Of a stretch of 64,000 bases of DNA, positions 7,165-16,154 are shown piece by piece. Source of the DNA: Rikenellaceae bacterium (lineage in GTDB: Bacteria; Bacteroidota; Bacteroidia; Bacteroidales; Rikenellaceae); the NCBI GenBank assembly GCA_015059875.1, contig SUZQ01000003.1, positions 1 to 64,000 of the forward strand. Direction: 5' to 3'. The number at the start of each line of letters is the position of its first letter. Position 1 is the first letter of the stretch. Under the pieces are notes generated by a model. That model was not told where the DNA came from. It did not search any database and was given only the letters and a program-made list of their open reading frames with translations. The position numbers and the translations under genes are program-made.

Positions 7165-7965
7165 ATGAAGAATCTACGCATTGTTTTACTATTGGTACTT
7201 GCACTATTTGTGGCGCAGAGTGCTATGGCGTGGGCTAACTTTGGGCACGGAGCTATTGCCTATGTAGCAGAACAACACCTTACCCCAAAGGCAAAGGAGA
7301 GTTGTCGTCACTACTTGAAACACACGCTTCCGTGGTACTCTTCGTGGATGGATTTTTGGCGTGCCGTTCCGCCATACGCTCATACGAATATGTGGCATGG
7401 CATAAAGTCGGATGAGAAGGGTAAGTTGCGTTGGGATATCTCAGGCGAGCGCGCTAATGGTCAAGCTATGATTCAGGTTAAGCGCATTGTTGAGGAGATG
7501 CAGAACTACAAGAGTATGCCCGACTCGCTGGTGCGACAGAACCTAATATATCTGATTCATAGCGTGGCAGATATGCACTGCCCTGTGCATATTCAATTCC
7601 CAAAGACTGCCTATCCGCACTATCGCTTCGACCTGAAGAATAGGGGTAAGAAGCATAGTTTTCATGGTTTTTGGGATGCTGCACCCGGATTTAAGCGCAA
7701 GGGCTGGAGCTTTGCCAAGTATGCCGAGGAGGTGGATAAGATGTCGCCAAAGCAGATAAAGAGAATCCAAAAAGGTTCGTATGATGCATGGGGACGCGAT
7801 ATTTTGAAGCAGGCTCACCGCGCATTTCAGATTACGCCTGCGGGTAAAGATATAGCGCACCTTACGGCAGAGGAGCAGAGAGCCGTGCTGGCGTTGGCAG
7901 ATGAGATGTCGATGAAGGCGGCATATCGCTTGGCGTATCTCCTCAACTCAATTTTTGACGAGTAA
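7165..7965 (+). CDS. S1/P1-nuclease-like secreted protein, array member 4 (type A)
   Basis: A 266-residue precursor with the signal peptide ending AMA and mature Trp23. The zinc motifs are complete: WANFGH, SWMD, MWH, IHSVADMHCPVH and FHGFWD. It belongs to the same subgroup as members 8, 12 and 20, with which it shares GAIAYVAEQHLTP or close variants, HTLPWY/YY, and a WGRDI block near residue 210. Unlike those three it is followed by another type A gene, so its B partner is missing or never existed. Confidence 0.82.
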   Translation: MKNLRIVLLLVLALFVAQSAMAWANFGHGAIAYVAEQHLTPKAKESCRHYLKHTLPWYSSWMDFWRAVPPYAHTNMWHGIKSDEKGKLRWDISGERANGQAMIQVKRIVEEMQNYKSMPDSLVRQNLIYLIHSVADMHCPVHIQFPKTAYPHYRFDLKNRGKKHSFHGFWDAAPGFKRKGWSFAKYAEEVDKMSPKQIKRIQKGSYDAWGRDILKQAHRAFQITPAGKDIAHLTAEEQRAVLALADEMSMKAAYRLAYLLNSIFDE

Positions 7966-7994
7966 AAATATAAACTAAATAAAAAATACCCACT

Positions 7995-8795
7995 ATGAAA
8001 AACCGATTTTTGATTGTCGTTCTCTCGCTCGTATCGATATTGAGCGTGCAGAATGCAAAGGCGTGGGGTGGCTGGGGACACCATATATCCACCTTTATCG
8101 CCGAAAAACACCTGACACCTGAGGCAAATGAGAAGTGCCAGCACTATCTCAAACATAGCTTGCCACACTACTCGTCGTGGCAGGACTATTGGCGTCACAG
8201 TGATCCGTTCAAGGAGATATCCTATTGGCACTCAAGCTACATCAACAAGAAGAAAAAGGTTACGGGCCACAAGAATATCATCACTCGTGATGCAGTGACT
8301 CAAATTGAGCGCATCGTGAAGGAGATGGAGAAGGGCAAGTACCACAACCTCTCCGATTCGATGGTGACTGTAAACTTGAAACTCCTTATCCATATGGTAC
8401 CCGACATGCACTGTCCAAGCCATATTGTTCACTCGAAGGATTATGGTCTTAAGAGCAAATCGTTGCTCGTTAAGGGCAAGAAGTTTGGCCGTCATAAGGT
8501 TTGGGACTCTGCGCCGATGTTGTTACATCCGAAGTGGAAGGCAGATCGCTTTGCTAAGGCATACGACACCTACTCTCCAAAGCAGATTAAGAAGATTTGC
8601 AAGGGAACACCTTCGAAATGGACGGTGCAGAATGGAAAGAAGATGATAAAGACCTACTACTTCTGGGAGAGGGGTGAAGAGTTCCGCAACTTTACACCTG
8701 AGCAGCGCAAGAATTTCGAGGATATTACGCACGAGCAGCTCGCCTATGGAGGTTATCGCTTGGCGGCAATCCTGAATGAGATATTCAAATATTAA
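7995..8795 (+). CDS. S1/P1-nuclease-like secreted protein, array member 5 (type A)
   Basis: A 266-residue precursor with signal peptide ending AKA and mature Trp24. The zinc motifs are complete: WGGWGH, SWQD, YWH, IHMVPDMHCPSH and HKVWD. It is a close sister of member 6: a 20-residue stretch ending VKEMEKGK is identical in both, and the underlying DNA is nearly identical, which points to a recent duplication or gene conversion. It is the only type A gene between two other type A genes (4 and 6). Confidence 0.82.
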   Translation: MKNRFLIVVLSLVSILSVQNAKAWGGWGHHISTFIAEKHLTPEANEKCQHYLKHSLPHYSSWQDYWRHSDPFKEISYWHSSYINKKKKVTGHKNIITRDAVTQIERIVKEMEKGKYHNLSDSMVTVNLKLLIHMVPDMHCPSHIVHSKDYGLKSKSLLVKGKKFGRHKVWDSAPMLLHPKWKADRFAKAYDTYSPKQIKKICKGTPSKWTVQNGKKMIKTYYFWERGEEFRNFTPEQRKNFEDITHEQLAYGGYRLAAILNEIFKY

Positions 8796-8814
8796 CCAAT
8801 ATAATTAATCTATC

Positions 8815-9615
8815 ATGAAGAATAAATTTATCGCTATCGTTCTCTCGCTCGCAGCATTGCTGGGCGTACAGAGAGCAAATGCGTGGGCGTTGTGGGGACA
8901 CCACCTCATCGCCTATGTGGCAGAGCAACACCTCACTCCCGAGGCAAAGGCTAATTGCGAACATTACCTCAAACACAAGGTTACTCACTACTCGTTGTGG
9001 CAGGACTATTGGCGCAATAGCGATCCGTTCAAGGAGATTACCCATTGGCACATGAACTATATCGACAAGGATTTCAATACTGTGGGTAAGAAGGGTAACA
9101 TCACTCGTGATGCCGTAACTCAGATTGAGCGCATCGTGAAGGAGATGGAGAAGGGCAAGTACAAGCAGATGTCCGACTCGATGGTTATGGTAAACCTGAA
9201 ACTCCTTATCCACATGGTTGGCGATATGCATACCCCTTGCCATGTGGGCTATGCAAAGGAGAGTGGCTATAAGATTTCGTCGCTTATCGTCAATGGCAAG
9301 AAGTACAATCATCACAAGTTCTGGGATGCGGCACCGCAGGTTATGCATCCGAAGTGGAATGCCGACAAGTACTTGAAGGCGTGCGATACCTACTCGCCAA
9401 AGCAGATTAAGAAGATTGTGAAAGGTAACCCTACAAAGTGGGGCAAGCAGAATGCCTACAAGATGGTTAAAACCTTCTACTTCTGGGAAAAGGGTACCGA
9501 GTTGAAGAATCTGACCGAGGAGCAGCGCAAGCAGATTGACGATGTGATGTTCGAGCAGATTGCTTATGCGGGCTATCGCTTGGCGAATATCCTTAATAAA
9601 ATTATGTCTAAATAA
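8815..9615 (+). CDS. S1/P1-nuclease-like secreted protein, array member 6 (type A)
   Basis: A 266-residue precursor with signal peptide ending ANA and mature Trp24. The zinc motifs are present: WALWGH, LWQD, HWH, IHMVGDMHTPCH and HKFWD. The usual HCPxH is changed to HTPCH, so the conserved Cys has moved two positions while the zinc His stays. It is a close paralogue of member 5 and begins the strictly alternating A-B part of the array. Confidence 0.82.
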   Translation: MKNKFIAIVLSLAALLGVQRANAWALWGHHLIAYVAEQHLTPEAKANCEHYLKHKVTHYSLWQDYWRNSDPFKEITHWHMNYIDKDFNTVGKKGNITRDAVTQIERIVKEMEKGKYKQMSDSMVMVNLKLLIHMVGDMHTPCHVGYAKESGYKISSLIVNGKKYNHHKFWDAAPQVMHPKWNADKYLKACDTYSPKQIKKIVKGNPTKWGKQNAYKMVKTFYFWEKGTELKNLTEEQRKQIDDVMFEQIAYAGYRLANILNKIMSK

Positions 9616-9639
9616 TAAACCTATAACGAATTTACCACT

Positions 9640-10431
9640 ATGAAAAAGATAGTATTTTTGATGTTTGCCCTTGCAATGGTTGCAAACGAGGCGCTTGCTT
9701 TTAATACATTTGCCCACCAGACAATCTCGAAGTTGACCGAGATGAACCTCAACGAAAAGACTAAGCAGGAGGTTAAGGCGATTCTTAAAACCAGCATCAC
9801 AAAGGAGTGTGTATGGCTTAACACCTTGCGCAAGAATCCTGAAATGGCTCACACAAAGTCGTGGCACTTCTTCCAGCTCGATGCTAACGGCAAATCGACC
9901 ACAATGGACGAGAACGACGGTATCGTACAGCTCGAGAAGGCTATTGCCGTACTTCGCAATCGCAAGAATCATAGCGAGGCGGAGCAGCTTACAGCGTTGC
10001 GCACGGTGATTCACCTTGTGCAGGATATGCACTGCCTTTCGCACATCCGCATCGAGGGTATCGAGGCTACAAAGGGCTTCACTTTCCGTATTTGGAACGA
10101 GCTCGACGGCAAGGGCCGCAAGGAGTGGAATCAGAAGTGGTATACCTTGTGGGAGTCGACTTTCTCCAATCGCTACACCATCTTCACTCCGCAGTACTAT
10201 GCCGAGGATATCGACATCTACGCACGCGACAAGAAGGCGGAATACTCGAAGGGCGAGCCTCGTTTCTGGGTTGAGAATGGCGGCGAGGATGTCGTTCGCG
10301 CTCTCAAGCAGCTCAACACGGGTGCGGTTGTGCCTACACAGGTGGTACTGACTCACGAGTTCAACCATACCAAGTGTATGGCGAAGGCTGCATATCGCTT
10401 GGCAGCTCTCTTGAACGATATTTTCAAATAA
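9640..10431 (+). CDS. S1/P1-like protein, array member 7 (intermediate, type B)
   Basis: A 263-residue precursor with signal peptide ending ALA; mature residue 1 is Phe21, the only non-Trp in the array. It is intermediate between the classes: His6 (FNTFAH), SWH and the central HLVQDMHCLSH are kept, but the Asp of SWMD is Asn (VWLN) and the HxxxD motif is gone. The C-terminal half (FTPQYYAEDIDIYARDKKAEYSKG) is of type B form. It may bind one or two metals at most (inference). Confidence 0.75.
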   Translation: MKKIVFLMFALAMVANEALAFNTFAHQTISKLTEMNLNEKTKQEVKAILKTSITKECVWLNTLRKNPEMAHTKSWHFFQLDANGKSTTMDENDGIVQLEKAIAVLRNRKNHSEAEQLTALRTVIHLVQDMHCLSHIRIEGIEATKGFTFRIWNELDGKGRKEWNQKWYTLWESTFSNRYTIFTPQYYAEDIDIYARDKKAEYSKGEPRFWVENGGEDVVRALKQLNTGAVVPTQVVLTHEFNHTKCMAKAAYRLAALLNDIFK

Positions 10432-10452
10432 GATACCTAAATACAACTAACT

Positions 10453-11250
10453 ATGAAGCGTAAAATTTCAATTTTAGTTCTTGCACTTGTGGCTTTAATG
10501 GGCGTGCAGAGTGCAAAGGCTTGGGGCGGTTACGGTCATGGAGCAATCGCCTATGTAGCCGAGCAACACCTCACGCCAAAGGCAAAGGCGGAGTGTCGTC
10601 GCTATTTGAAGCACACTCTCCCATGGTATGCGTCGTGGATGGATCATTGGCGTGCAGTACCTCCATTCCACCCAACAAATGCTTGGCATGGTTTCTCGGC
10701 TACAGCCGACGGTCAAGTCAATTGGGATAAGGGCGACGGTAAGGCTATGGGACAGATTATAAAGATTGTGGAGAGTATGGGTAATGGCAAGTACAAGAAT
10801 CTTCCCGATTCGCTCGTGCGTCACAACCTCTTGATTTTGGTTCATGCGTTGCCTGATATGCACTGTCCTGTGCATGTAGGCTTCTCAAGGAGCGATTTTC
10901 CGCAGTACAAATACTCGCTCCGTCGCAATGGAAAGCCGTATAAGATGCACGGTTTCTGGGACGGCTCGCCTGGCTTCCAGCGCAAGAATTGGACATTCGA
11001 GAGGTATGCTAAGACTGTTGATAATATTACACCAAAGCAGGAGAAGAAGATCGTCAAGAAGGGCAACTTCGACTATTGGGGACGCGATATTATCAAGCAG
11101 GCACATCGTGCTTACGCAATCACTCCCGAGGATAAGGATATAGCGAAGCTCACAGCCGATGAGAAGGCGGATGTTTTGGCATTGGCAGATGAGATGTCGA
11201 TGAAGGCGGCTTATCGCTTGGCGTATGTATTGAACACTATTTTCAAATAA
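10453..11250 (+). CDS. S1/P1-nuclease-like secreted protein, array member 8 (type A)
   Basis: A 265-residue precursor with signal peptide ending AKA and mature Trp24. The zinc motifs are complete: WGGYGH, SWMD, AWH, VHALPDMHCPVH and MHGFWD. It is in one subgroup with members 4, 12 and 20 (HGAIAYVAEQHLTP, FWDGSPGF, WGRDIIKQAHRA). It is paired with member 9, whose own relatives are 13 and 21, so the A and B relationships match. Confidence 0.82.
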   Translation: MKRKISILVLALVALMGVQSAKAWGGYGHGAIAYVAEQHLTPKAKAECRRYLKHTLPWYASWMDHWRAVPPFHPTNAWHGFSATADGQVNWDKGDGKAMGQIIKIVESMGNGKYKNLPDSLVRHNLLILVHALPDMHCPVHVGFSRSDFPQYKYSLRRNGKPYKMHGFWDGSPGFQRKNWTFERYAKTVDNITPKQEKKIVKKGNFDYWGRDIIKQAHRAYAITPEDKDIAKLTADEKADVLALADEMSMKAAYRLAYVLNTIFK

Positions 11251-11266
11251 AAAACGAGTTGAAACG

Positions 11267-12055
11267 ATGAAAAAGATAATTTTGGTATTGGCACTCGCGC
11301 TGACAGTTTCGGTTGCGAATGCTTGGAATAAACCAGCCGATGAGGGTGTTGTGATTTTGGCAAATAAACATCTCTCTGCTGAAGCAAAGAGTTTGCTTAA
11401 TGAGTATTTGGGCGAGAGCTATGCTGACGATGTGCAGTATCTCTACACTCTTGAGCGTAAGAAGATTGCAAAGCATTCAAAGGAGATTCACTATCTTCAC
11501 CTCGATAGCAATTTGAAGCCTACAAAGGTGGCAGGTGCTGATGCGTTGGCTGGTATCGAGAGCGCATTGGAAGTTGTTCGTGGTCGCAACTCGCACTCAA
11601 AGGGCGAGGTTGTAGAGGCTTTGCGTACCATTATTACCCTTATCTGCGATATGCACAACTTCTCGTATGTCCGTATCGAGGGCATTGCAAACTCGCAGCA
11701 GGACTTTAAGTTCAAGTGCTATGGTGGTGATGTCGGTAAGCGTAAGGTCGCTAATCCAATTAGCTGGGGACGATTCTGGAATTACTACGCAGGATGGCAC
11801 ACCGGTTTTTCGGGCGATTTGTGGGCTGAGGATATCGAGTTGTGCCTTGGCGCGCGTCGTGCGGAGCTTGCTGCTGGCGGCTTGAACGATTGGGCTACTC
11901 AAATTGGCGAGAAGGCTGCTTGGTTATACAGCTATATCAACCCTGAGTATTCGATGACTCGTCGCGAGCGCAACGAACTTGAGGAGTTGAACTACGAGAT
12001 GATGGCTCGTGCAGGTTATCGTTTGGCGGTACTTTTGAATGAGGTTGCTAAATAG
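11267..12055 (+). CDS. S1/P1-like pseudo-enzyme, array member 9 (type B)
   Basis: A 262-residue precursor with signal peptide ending ANA and mature Trp20. His6 is replaced by Asp (WNKPAD), the central motif is TLICDMHNFSY (both zinc His lost, DMHN kept), and HxxxD is absent. HYLHLD preserves a His near the fourth ligand position. Specific type B blocks are DVQYLYTLE, VRIEG, FSGDLWAEDIEL and LNDWATQIG. It is closest to members 13 and 21. Conservation across copies argues against simple decay. Confidence 0.75.
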   Translation: MKKIILVLALALTVSVANAWNKPADEGVVILANKHLSAEAKSLLNEYLGESYADDVQYLYTLERKKIAKHSKEIHYLHLDSNLKPTKVAGADALAGIESALEVVRGRNSHSKGEVVEALRTIITLICDMHNFSYVRIEGIANSQQDFKFKCYGGDVGKRKVANPISWGRFWNYYAGWHTGFSGDLWAEDIELCLGARRAELAAGGLNDWATQIGEKAAWLYSYINPEYSMTRRERNELEELNYEMMARAGYRLAVLLNEVAK

Positions 12056-12066
12056 TAAAGCCATTT

Positions 12067-12861
12067 ATGAAAGTTCGTGCATTAATCGCTTTATGCCTCG
12101 CCTTCGTAGCAACGGAGGCGATGGCATGGAGCGCTCATACCCACATCACCATAGGTCATATTGCCGAACAACATCTTTCGACTGAGGCGAAGGCAAAGAC
12201 TCATCACTATTTGCGCCATACGCTTGCCTATTATGCAGTTTGGCAGGATGATGTAGCATTCAGCAAAGAGTATGCCGAAACTCGCTATTGGCACGGAGTG
12301 CGCTACGATGCAAAGAATCGCTATCAGTACCGTGAGGGTAGAAATGCTATCACCCATATTATCCGCATTTGGGATGAGATGAAGGATGGTGGGTACAAGA
12401 AGTTGACCGACTCGGCTATCGTTGTAAATCTAAAACTCCTCATCCACATGGTCGGCGATATGCACTGTCCGTCACACAACTATTATGATGACGATCCGAA
12501 TCCGAGGTATAAGCGATACTCCATTCTTGTCAATGGCAAGAAGGTGCATTGGCACAAGTTCTGGGATCGTTCGGCAGTGCAATTTTTCCATAAGGGTTGG
12601 AGCAGTCAGGATTATGTGAAGAATATCGACAATCTCACCGAGAAGCAGATTGCCAAGATTGTGAAGGGAACGCCTGAGCAGTGGGCAAAGCAGAATGGCA
12701 GGGATATGCGCGAGCCATACCGAACGCTGCTTATTCCTCATGTCGAGTTCAGTGATATGCCCGAAGAGAACAAACAGCGAATGTGCGAGATTGTAGATTT
12801 GCAGATTCTGCGCGGAGGATACCGCTTGGCACATATCATTAACGATATATTCAAGTATTAG
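12067..12861 (+). CDS. S1/P1-nuclease-like secreted protein, array member 10 (type A)
   Basis: A 264-residue precursor with signal peptide ending AMA and mature Trp21. The zinc motifs are complete: WSAHTH, VWQD, YWH, IHMVGDMHCPSH and WHKFWD. It differs from most type A members in having Thr in place of the conserved Cys of the KxxCxxYL helix, while keeping the Cys of HCPSH, so a disulfide between the two cannot form here. It is paired with member 11 after 14 bases. Confidence 0.82.
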   Translation: MKVRALIALCLAFVATEAMAWSAHTHITIGHIAEQHLSTEAKAKTHHYLRHTLAYYAVWQDDVAFSKEYAETRYWHGVRYDAKNRYQYREGRNAITHIIRIWDEMKDGGYKKLTDSAIVVNLKLLIHMVGDMHCPSHNYYDDDPNPRYKRYSILVNGKKVHWHKFWDRSAVQFFHKGWSSQDYVKNIDNLTEKQIAKIVKGTPEQWAKQNGRDMREPYRTLLIPHVEFSDMPEENKQRMCEIVDLQILRGGYRLAHIINDIFKY

Positions 12862-12875
12862 AGGAGGGTTGCGAT

Positions 12876-13646
12876 ATGAAGAAGATATTTATGATTGTGG
12901 CCCTTGTGGCAATAGTATTTTCGGCACAGGCGTGGACTCGCGAGGCGGATCATGGAACAAGAGTCTTTGCAAGAGAGCATCTCGACGCTTCGGTAGTGAA
13001 GGAGTATACTCGCATTTTGCGTCTGGGCAAGAAGTATCCTCGCGAGAAAGTTGCTACACCGCAGGATGAGCGTTGGGGACGAGTATCTCTCGGAACGGAT
13101 TTGCGCTCGACAACAACCTACGAGGGCGATGTTGTCGTACAGATAGAGCGTGCGGCCGATGTGTTGCGCAACCGTGCAGACCATAGCGAGAAGGAGCAAA
13201 TCGAGGCTCTGCGTTCCATTTTCTCCAATATGATTTTGTTGCACAACATCTCGTGTGTGTCGATTGAGGGTGTAGTGAAGTCCAAGGGATTCAAAGTATA
13301 TACCCATTGGGGCGAGTCGGAGCCTAAGTTCGATAAAAGGAGTATTAGGTCGTGGGCGCAGATTTGGGGGCGTAATGCCACATTAGGCTTTTATGGTTTT
13401 ACTCCCGAAATGTTTGCCGAGGAGTTGCGAATCAGCCACGGAACGGATAAAGAGTCGTTCTCGGCAGGTACAATTCGTGATTGGGCGGCCGATATGGGCA
13501 AGGAGGCTGCGGCTCAATTGGAGTGGGCTGAACCCGATATGAAGCTCTATAAAATGAAGCTTATCGATATCGAACCCGTACACAATCGCCTCATGGCGAA
13601 GGCAGGCTTCCGCTTGGCGGCTCTGCTTAATGAGGTGCTTAAGTAG
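12876..13646 (+). CDS. S1/P1-like pseudo-enzyme, array member 11 (type B)
   Basis: A 256-residue precursor with signal peptide ending AQA and mature Trp20. Position 6 is Asp (WTREAD). The central motif is NMILLHNIS: even the otherwise conserved acidic residue is Leu, leaving only His-Asn. The type B C-terminal half is clear (FTPEMFAEELRI, IRDWAADMG, FRLAALLNEVLK). It is the most thoroughly stripped metal site of the array. It follows member 10 closely. Confidence 0.74.
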   Translation: MKKIFMIVALVAIVFSAQAWTREADHGTRVFAREHLDASVVKEYTRILRLGKKYPREKVATPQDERWGRVSLGTDLRSTTTYEGDVVVQIERAADVLRNRADHSEKEQIEALRSIFSNMILLHNISCVSIEGVVKSKGFKVYTHWGESEPKFDKRSIRSWAQIWGRNATLGFYGFTPEMFAEELRISHGTDKESFSAGTIRDWAADMGKEAAAQLEWAEPDMKLYKMKLIDIEPVHNRLMAKAGFRLAALLNEVLK

Positions 13647-13687
13647 TCATTTTTTTTGATATTTTTAATTAATAAAGTAAAGAGATT

Positions 13688-14485
13688 ATGAATAGAAGAT
13701 TATTATTGTTGGCTTTGGCGACACTCTTTGTTGCCAATAGCGCAATGGCTTGGGGAGGCTTCGGCCACGGAGCAATTGCATATGTTGCAGAGCAGCATCT
13801 TACCCCTGAGGCAAAGGAGAAGTGTCGCTACTATCTAAAGCACACTCTTCCATACTATGCTTCGTGGATGGATCATTGGCGTGGTATTGCTAAGTATAAG
13901 AGTGTGAATAACCCACACTCGTTCAAGGTCATGCCAGATGGATATAATATTGATTGGGGAGGTACTCCTGAGGGCCGCGTATTGGGACACTATGTAAATG
14001 CAATGAAGGAGCTCGGCAATGGCAATTACAAGAATCTTCCCGATTCGGTTGTGCGTCAGCGACTTATCAATATGGTGCACTACCTTCCTGATTTACACTG
14101 TCCTGTACATGTAGGCTTCCCGAAGAAAGAGTTTGCGCACTATCGTTACAATATCTACAGAAAGGGTAAGAAGATTAAGTATCACGGATTTTGGGATGGC
14201 TCTCCTGGATTTACTCGTAAGAATTGGACATTTGAGCGTTATGCTGCCGAGGTTGATAAGGTAACTCCAAAGCAAGCAAAGAGATGGGTAAAGGGAGATA
14301 TCGATGTTTGGGGACGCGATATTATCAAGCAGGCGCATCGTTGCTATCAGATTACTCCAGCCGAGACCGATGTTGCAAATCTTACAGAAGAGCAAAAGGC
14401 GGAGGTGTTGAGGCTTGCTGACGAGCAGGCACTGAAGGCTGCTTATCGCTTGGCTCACACATTGAATAAAATTTTTGCGGAGTAA
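13688..14485 (+). CDS. S1/P1-nuclease-like secreted protein, array member 12 (type A)
   Basis: A 265-residue precursor with signal peptide ending AMA and mature Trp22. The zinc motifs are complete, though the fourth reads NPH rather than xWH: WGGFGH, SWMD, NPH, VHYLPDLHCPVH, YHGFWD. It is most similar to members 20 and 8 (NLPDSVVRQRLINM shared with 20; WTFERYA and WGRDIIKQAHR shared with 8). A 41-base A/T-rich spacer precedes it, without a recognisable TAnnTTTG box. Confidence 0.82.
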   Translation: MNRRLLLLALATLFVANSAMAWGGFGHGAIAYVAEQHLTPEAKEKCRYYLKHTLPYYASWMDHWRGIAKYKSVNNPHSFKVMPDGYNIDWGGTPEGRVLGHYVNAMKELGNGNYKNLPDSVVRQRLINMVHYLPDLHCPVHVGFPKKEFAHYRYNIYRKGKKIKYHGFWDGSPGFTRKNWTFERYAAEVDKVTPKQAKRWVKGDIDVWGRDIIKQAHRCYQITPAETDVANLTEEQKAEVLRLADEQALKAAYRLAHTLNKIFAE

Positions 14486-14513
14486 TTTACTTTTTGAGAA
14501 AGGAGATTCTATT

Positions 14514-15305
14514 ATGAAGAAGATATTTTTATTGTTAGCTTTTGCCCTCACGGCATCTGTGGCAAATGCTTGGATTAGAGTTTGTGATGAGGGTGTTGCT
14601 ATTTTGGCATTGAAGCACCTTACACCAGCAGCAAAGAGTGTTGTAGAGCAGCATTTGGGTACATCCGTAAAGGATGATGTGCACTATCTCTATGTGCTTG
14701 AGTCGAAGAAGAAGTCGCCATACTCAAAGGAGGTGCATTTCGTTCATCTTGATGCTAATCTTAATCCACATGCAGCTGACGAGAACGACGCTTTGGTAGT
14801 GTTAGAGCGTTGCGTAGATGTTGTTAAGACACGCGACAACCACTCGGCAGCTGAGGTTAAGGCGGCATTGCGTACCATTATTAATCTAATGTGCGATGTT
14901 CACAACTTCTCGTACTATCGTATCGAGGGCGTGGCTCATTCGCAGCAGCCGTTCAAGTTCAAGCGTACTGTTTACGAGTATGGTAAGACCAAGGATGATA
15001 TCGCCAATGTTAAGTGGATGACATTGTGGAGTAGCTACGGCAATCGTCATCGTGGTTTTTCGGGCGATTTGTGGGCTGAGGATATGGCTTTGTGCCTCGG
15101 TCACAAGAAGGCTGAGTATTCGCAAGGTTCACTTTGCGATTGGGTAAAGGAGACGGGTACAAAGTCGGCTGCTTTCCTTGAGTTTATCAATCCTTCGTAT
15201 GTAATGCCTGTATTGATGTTCAATGAGTTGGAGGATACCAACTACGAGCAGATGGTGCGTGCGAGCTTCCGCTTGGCTGCACTTCTGAATAGTACTATTC
15301 AATAG
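14514..15305 (+). CDS. S1/P1-like pseudo-enzyme, array member 13 (type B)
   Basis: A 263-residue precursor. I chose the ATG at 14514 because it starts a normal signal peptide (MKKIFLLLAFALTASVANA) with mature Trp20; an in-frame ATG at 14475 would overlap member 12 and add a charged leader. Position 6 is Asp (WIRVCD), the central motif is NLMCDVHNFSY, and there is no HxxxD. It is closest to members 9 and 21 (DEGVAILALKHLTP, DDVHYLYVLE, FSGDLWAEDM). Confidence 0.75.
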   Translation: MKKIFLLLAFALTASVANAWIRVCDEGVAILALKHLTPAAKSVVEQHLGTSVKDDVHYLYVLESKKKSPYSKEVHFVHLDANLNPHAADENDALVVLERCVDVVKTRDNHSAAEVKAALRTIINLMCDVHNFSYYRIEGVAHSQQPFKFKRTVYEYGKTKDDIANVKWMTLWSSYGNRHRGFSGDLWAEDMALCLGHKKAEYSQGSLCDWVKETGTKSAAFLEFINPSYVMPVLMFNELEDTNYEQMVRASFRLAALLNSTIQ

Positions 15306-15312
15306 TGAAAAT

Positions 15313-16149
15313 ATGAAAAAAACATCAATTATAACCATAATATTAGTGTTGTTCGTGACCACCCGCGCTATGGCGTGGGGTGGTCCTGGACACTCGATTA
15401 TTGGTTATATCGCAGAGAACCACTTAACGCCGGCGGCAAAGGAGAAGTGCCACCACTATATCCGCCACACACTCGCTTATGAGGCTTCGTGGATGGATCA
15501 TTGGCGTTATTGCAAGGGCTTTAATGGTACGGCACATTGGCATATCGGCTACGCCTACCCAGAGCGTCAGTATACGGGCGATTTTCGCGATCAGTTTCTC
15601 AAGCAGGAGTCGGTGCGCAAGAGTGCCGCATATCGTATCAACGAGTTCCACAACGAGCTGCGCGGCTCCTACAAGGAGATGCCCGACTCGATAGTGGCGA
15701 ATAAGATTCGTTTCTTGATACATATGTTGGGTGATATGCACTGCCCAGCCCATGTGGCAATCCCTGTTGAAGATAAACCGACTTACGACGAAACAACGGT
15801 CTATAACCGTTATCGCCTCTATCGCAACGGCAAGAAGAGTTCGTATCATAATATGTGGGACACCGTTACCTCGTTGCTCTTTCCGAAGAGGATGATTCCG
15901 GAGTGGATTGAGGAGGTTGATACCTACAACGATAAGCAGCGCGAGAAGATATGTCAAGGCGATGCAAACGATTGGCTCGCTGCGACTACAAAGGATGTTT
16001 TTCGCTCCTACAAGCAGATTCCGCGCGATACTGACATCGCAAAGTTGAGCGACAAGCAGCGTGAGCAACTCACAAACCTCACATATAAGCAGATGGCTTA
16101 TGCAGGGTATCGTTTGGCGTATATTCTAAATGATATTTTTAAGGAGTAG
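15313..16149 (+). CDS. S1/P1-nuclease-like secreted protein, array member 14 (type A)
   Basis: The longest array member, 278 residues, with signal peptide ending AMA and mature Trp22. The zinc motifs are complete: WGGPGH, SWMD, HWH, IHMLGDMHCPAH and YHNMWD. The extra length lies after the HWH motif (around residues 85-110) and before the last HxxxD. It starts 8 bases after the stop of member 13. Its partner, member 15, begins 6 bases after its stop. Confidence 0.82.
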   Translation: MKKTSIITIILVLFVTTRAMAWGGPGHSIIGYIAENHLTPAAKEKCHHYIRHTLAYEASWMDHWRYCKGFNGTAHWHIGYAYPERQYTGDFRDQFLKQESVRKSAAYRINEFHNELRGSYKEMPDSIVANKIRFLIHMLGDMHCPAHVAIPVEDKPTYDETTVYNRYRLYRNGKKSSYHNMWDTVTSLLFPKRMIPEWIEEVDTYNDKQREKICQGDANDWLAATTKDVFRSYKQIPRDTDIAKLSDKQREQLTNLTYKQMAYAGYRLAYILNDIFKE

Positions 16150-16154
16150 TGGCT

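Noticed and set aside
8785-10446. A 553-codon open frame on the - strand across array members 6 and 7
   Set aside because: It is antisense to two well-supported secreted proteins, mirrors their codon pattern, has no family resemblance and has no promoter box. It is a shadow of the coding strand's codon bias.
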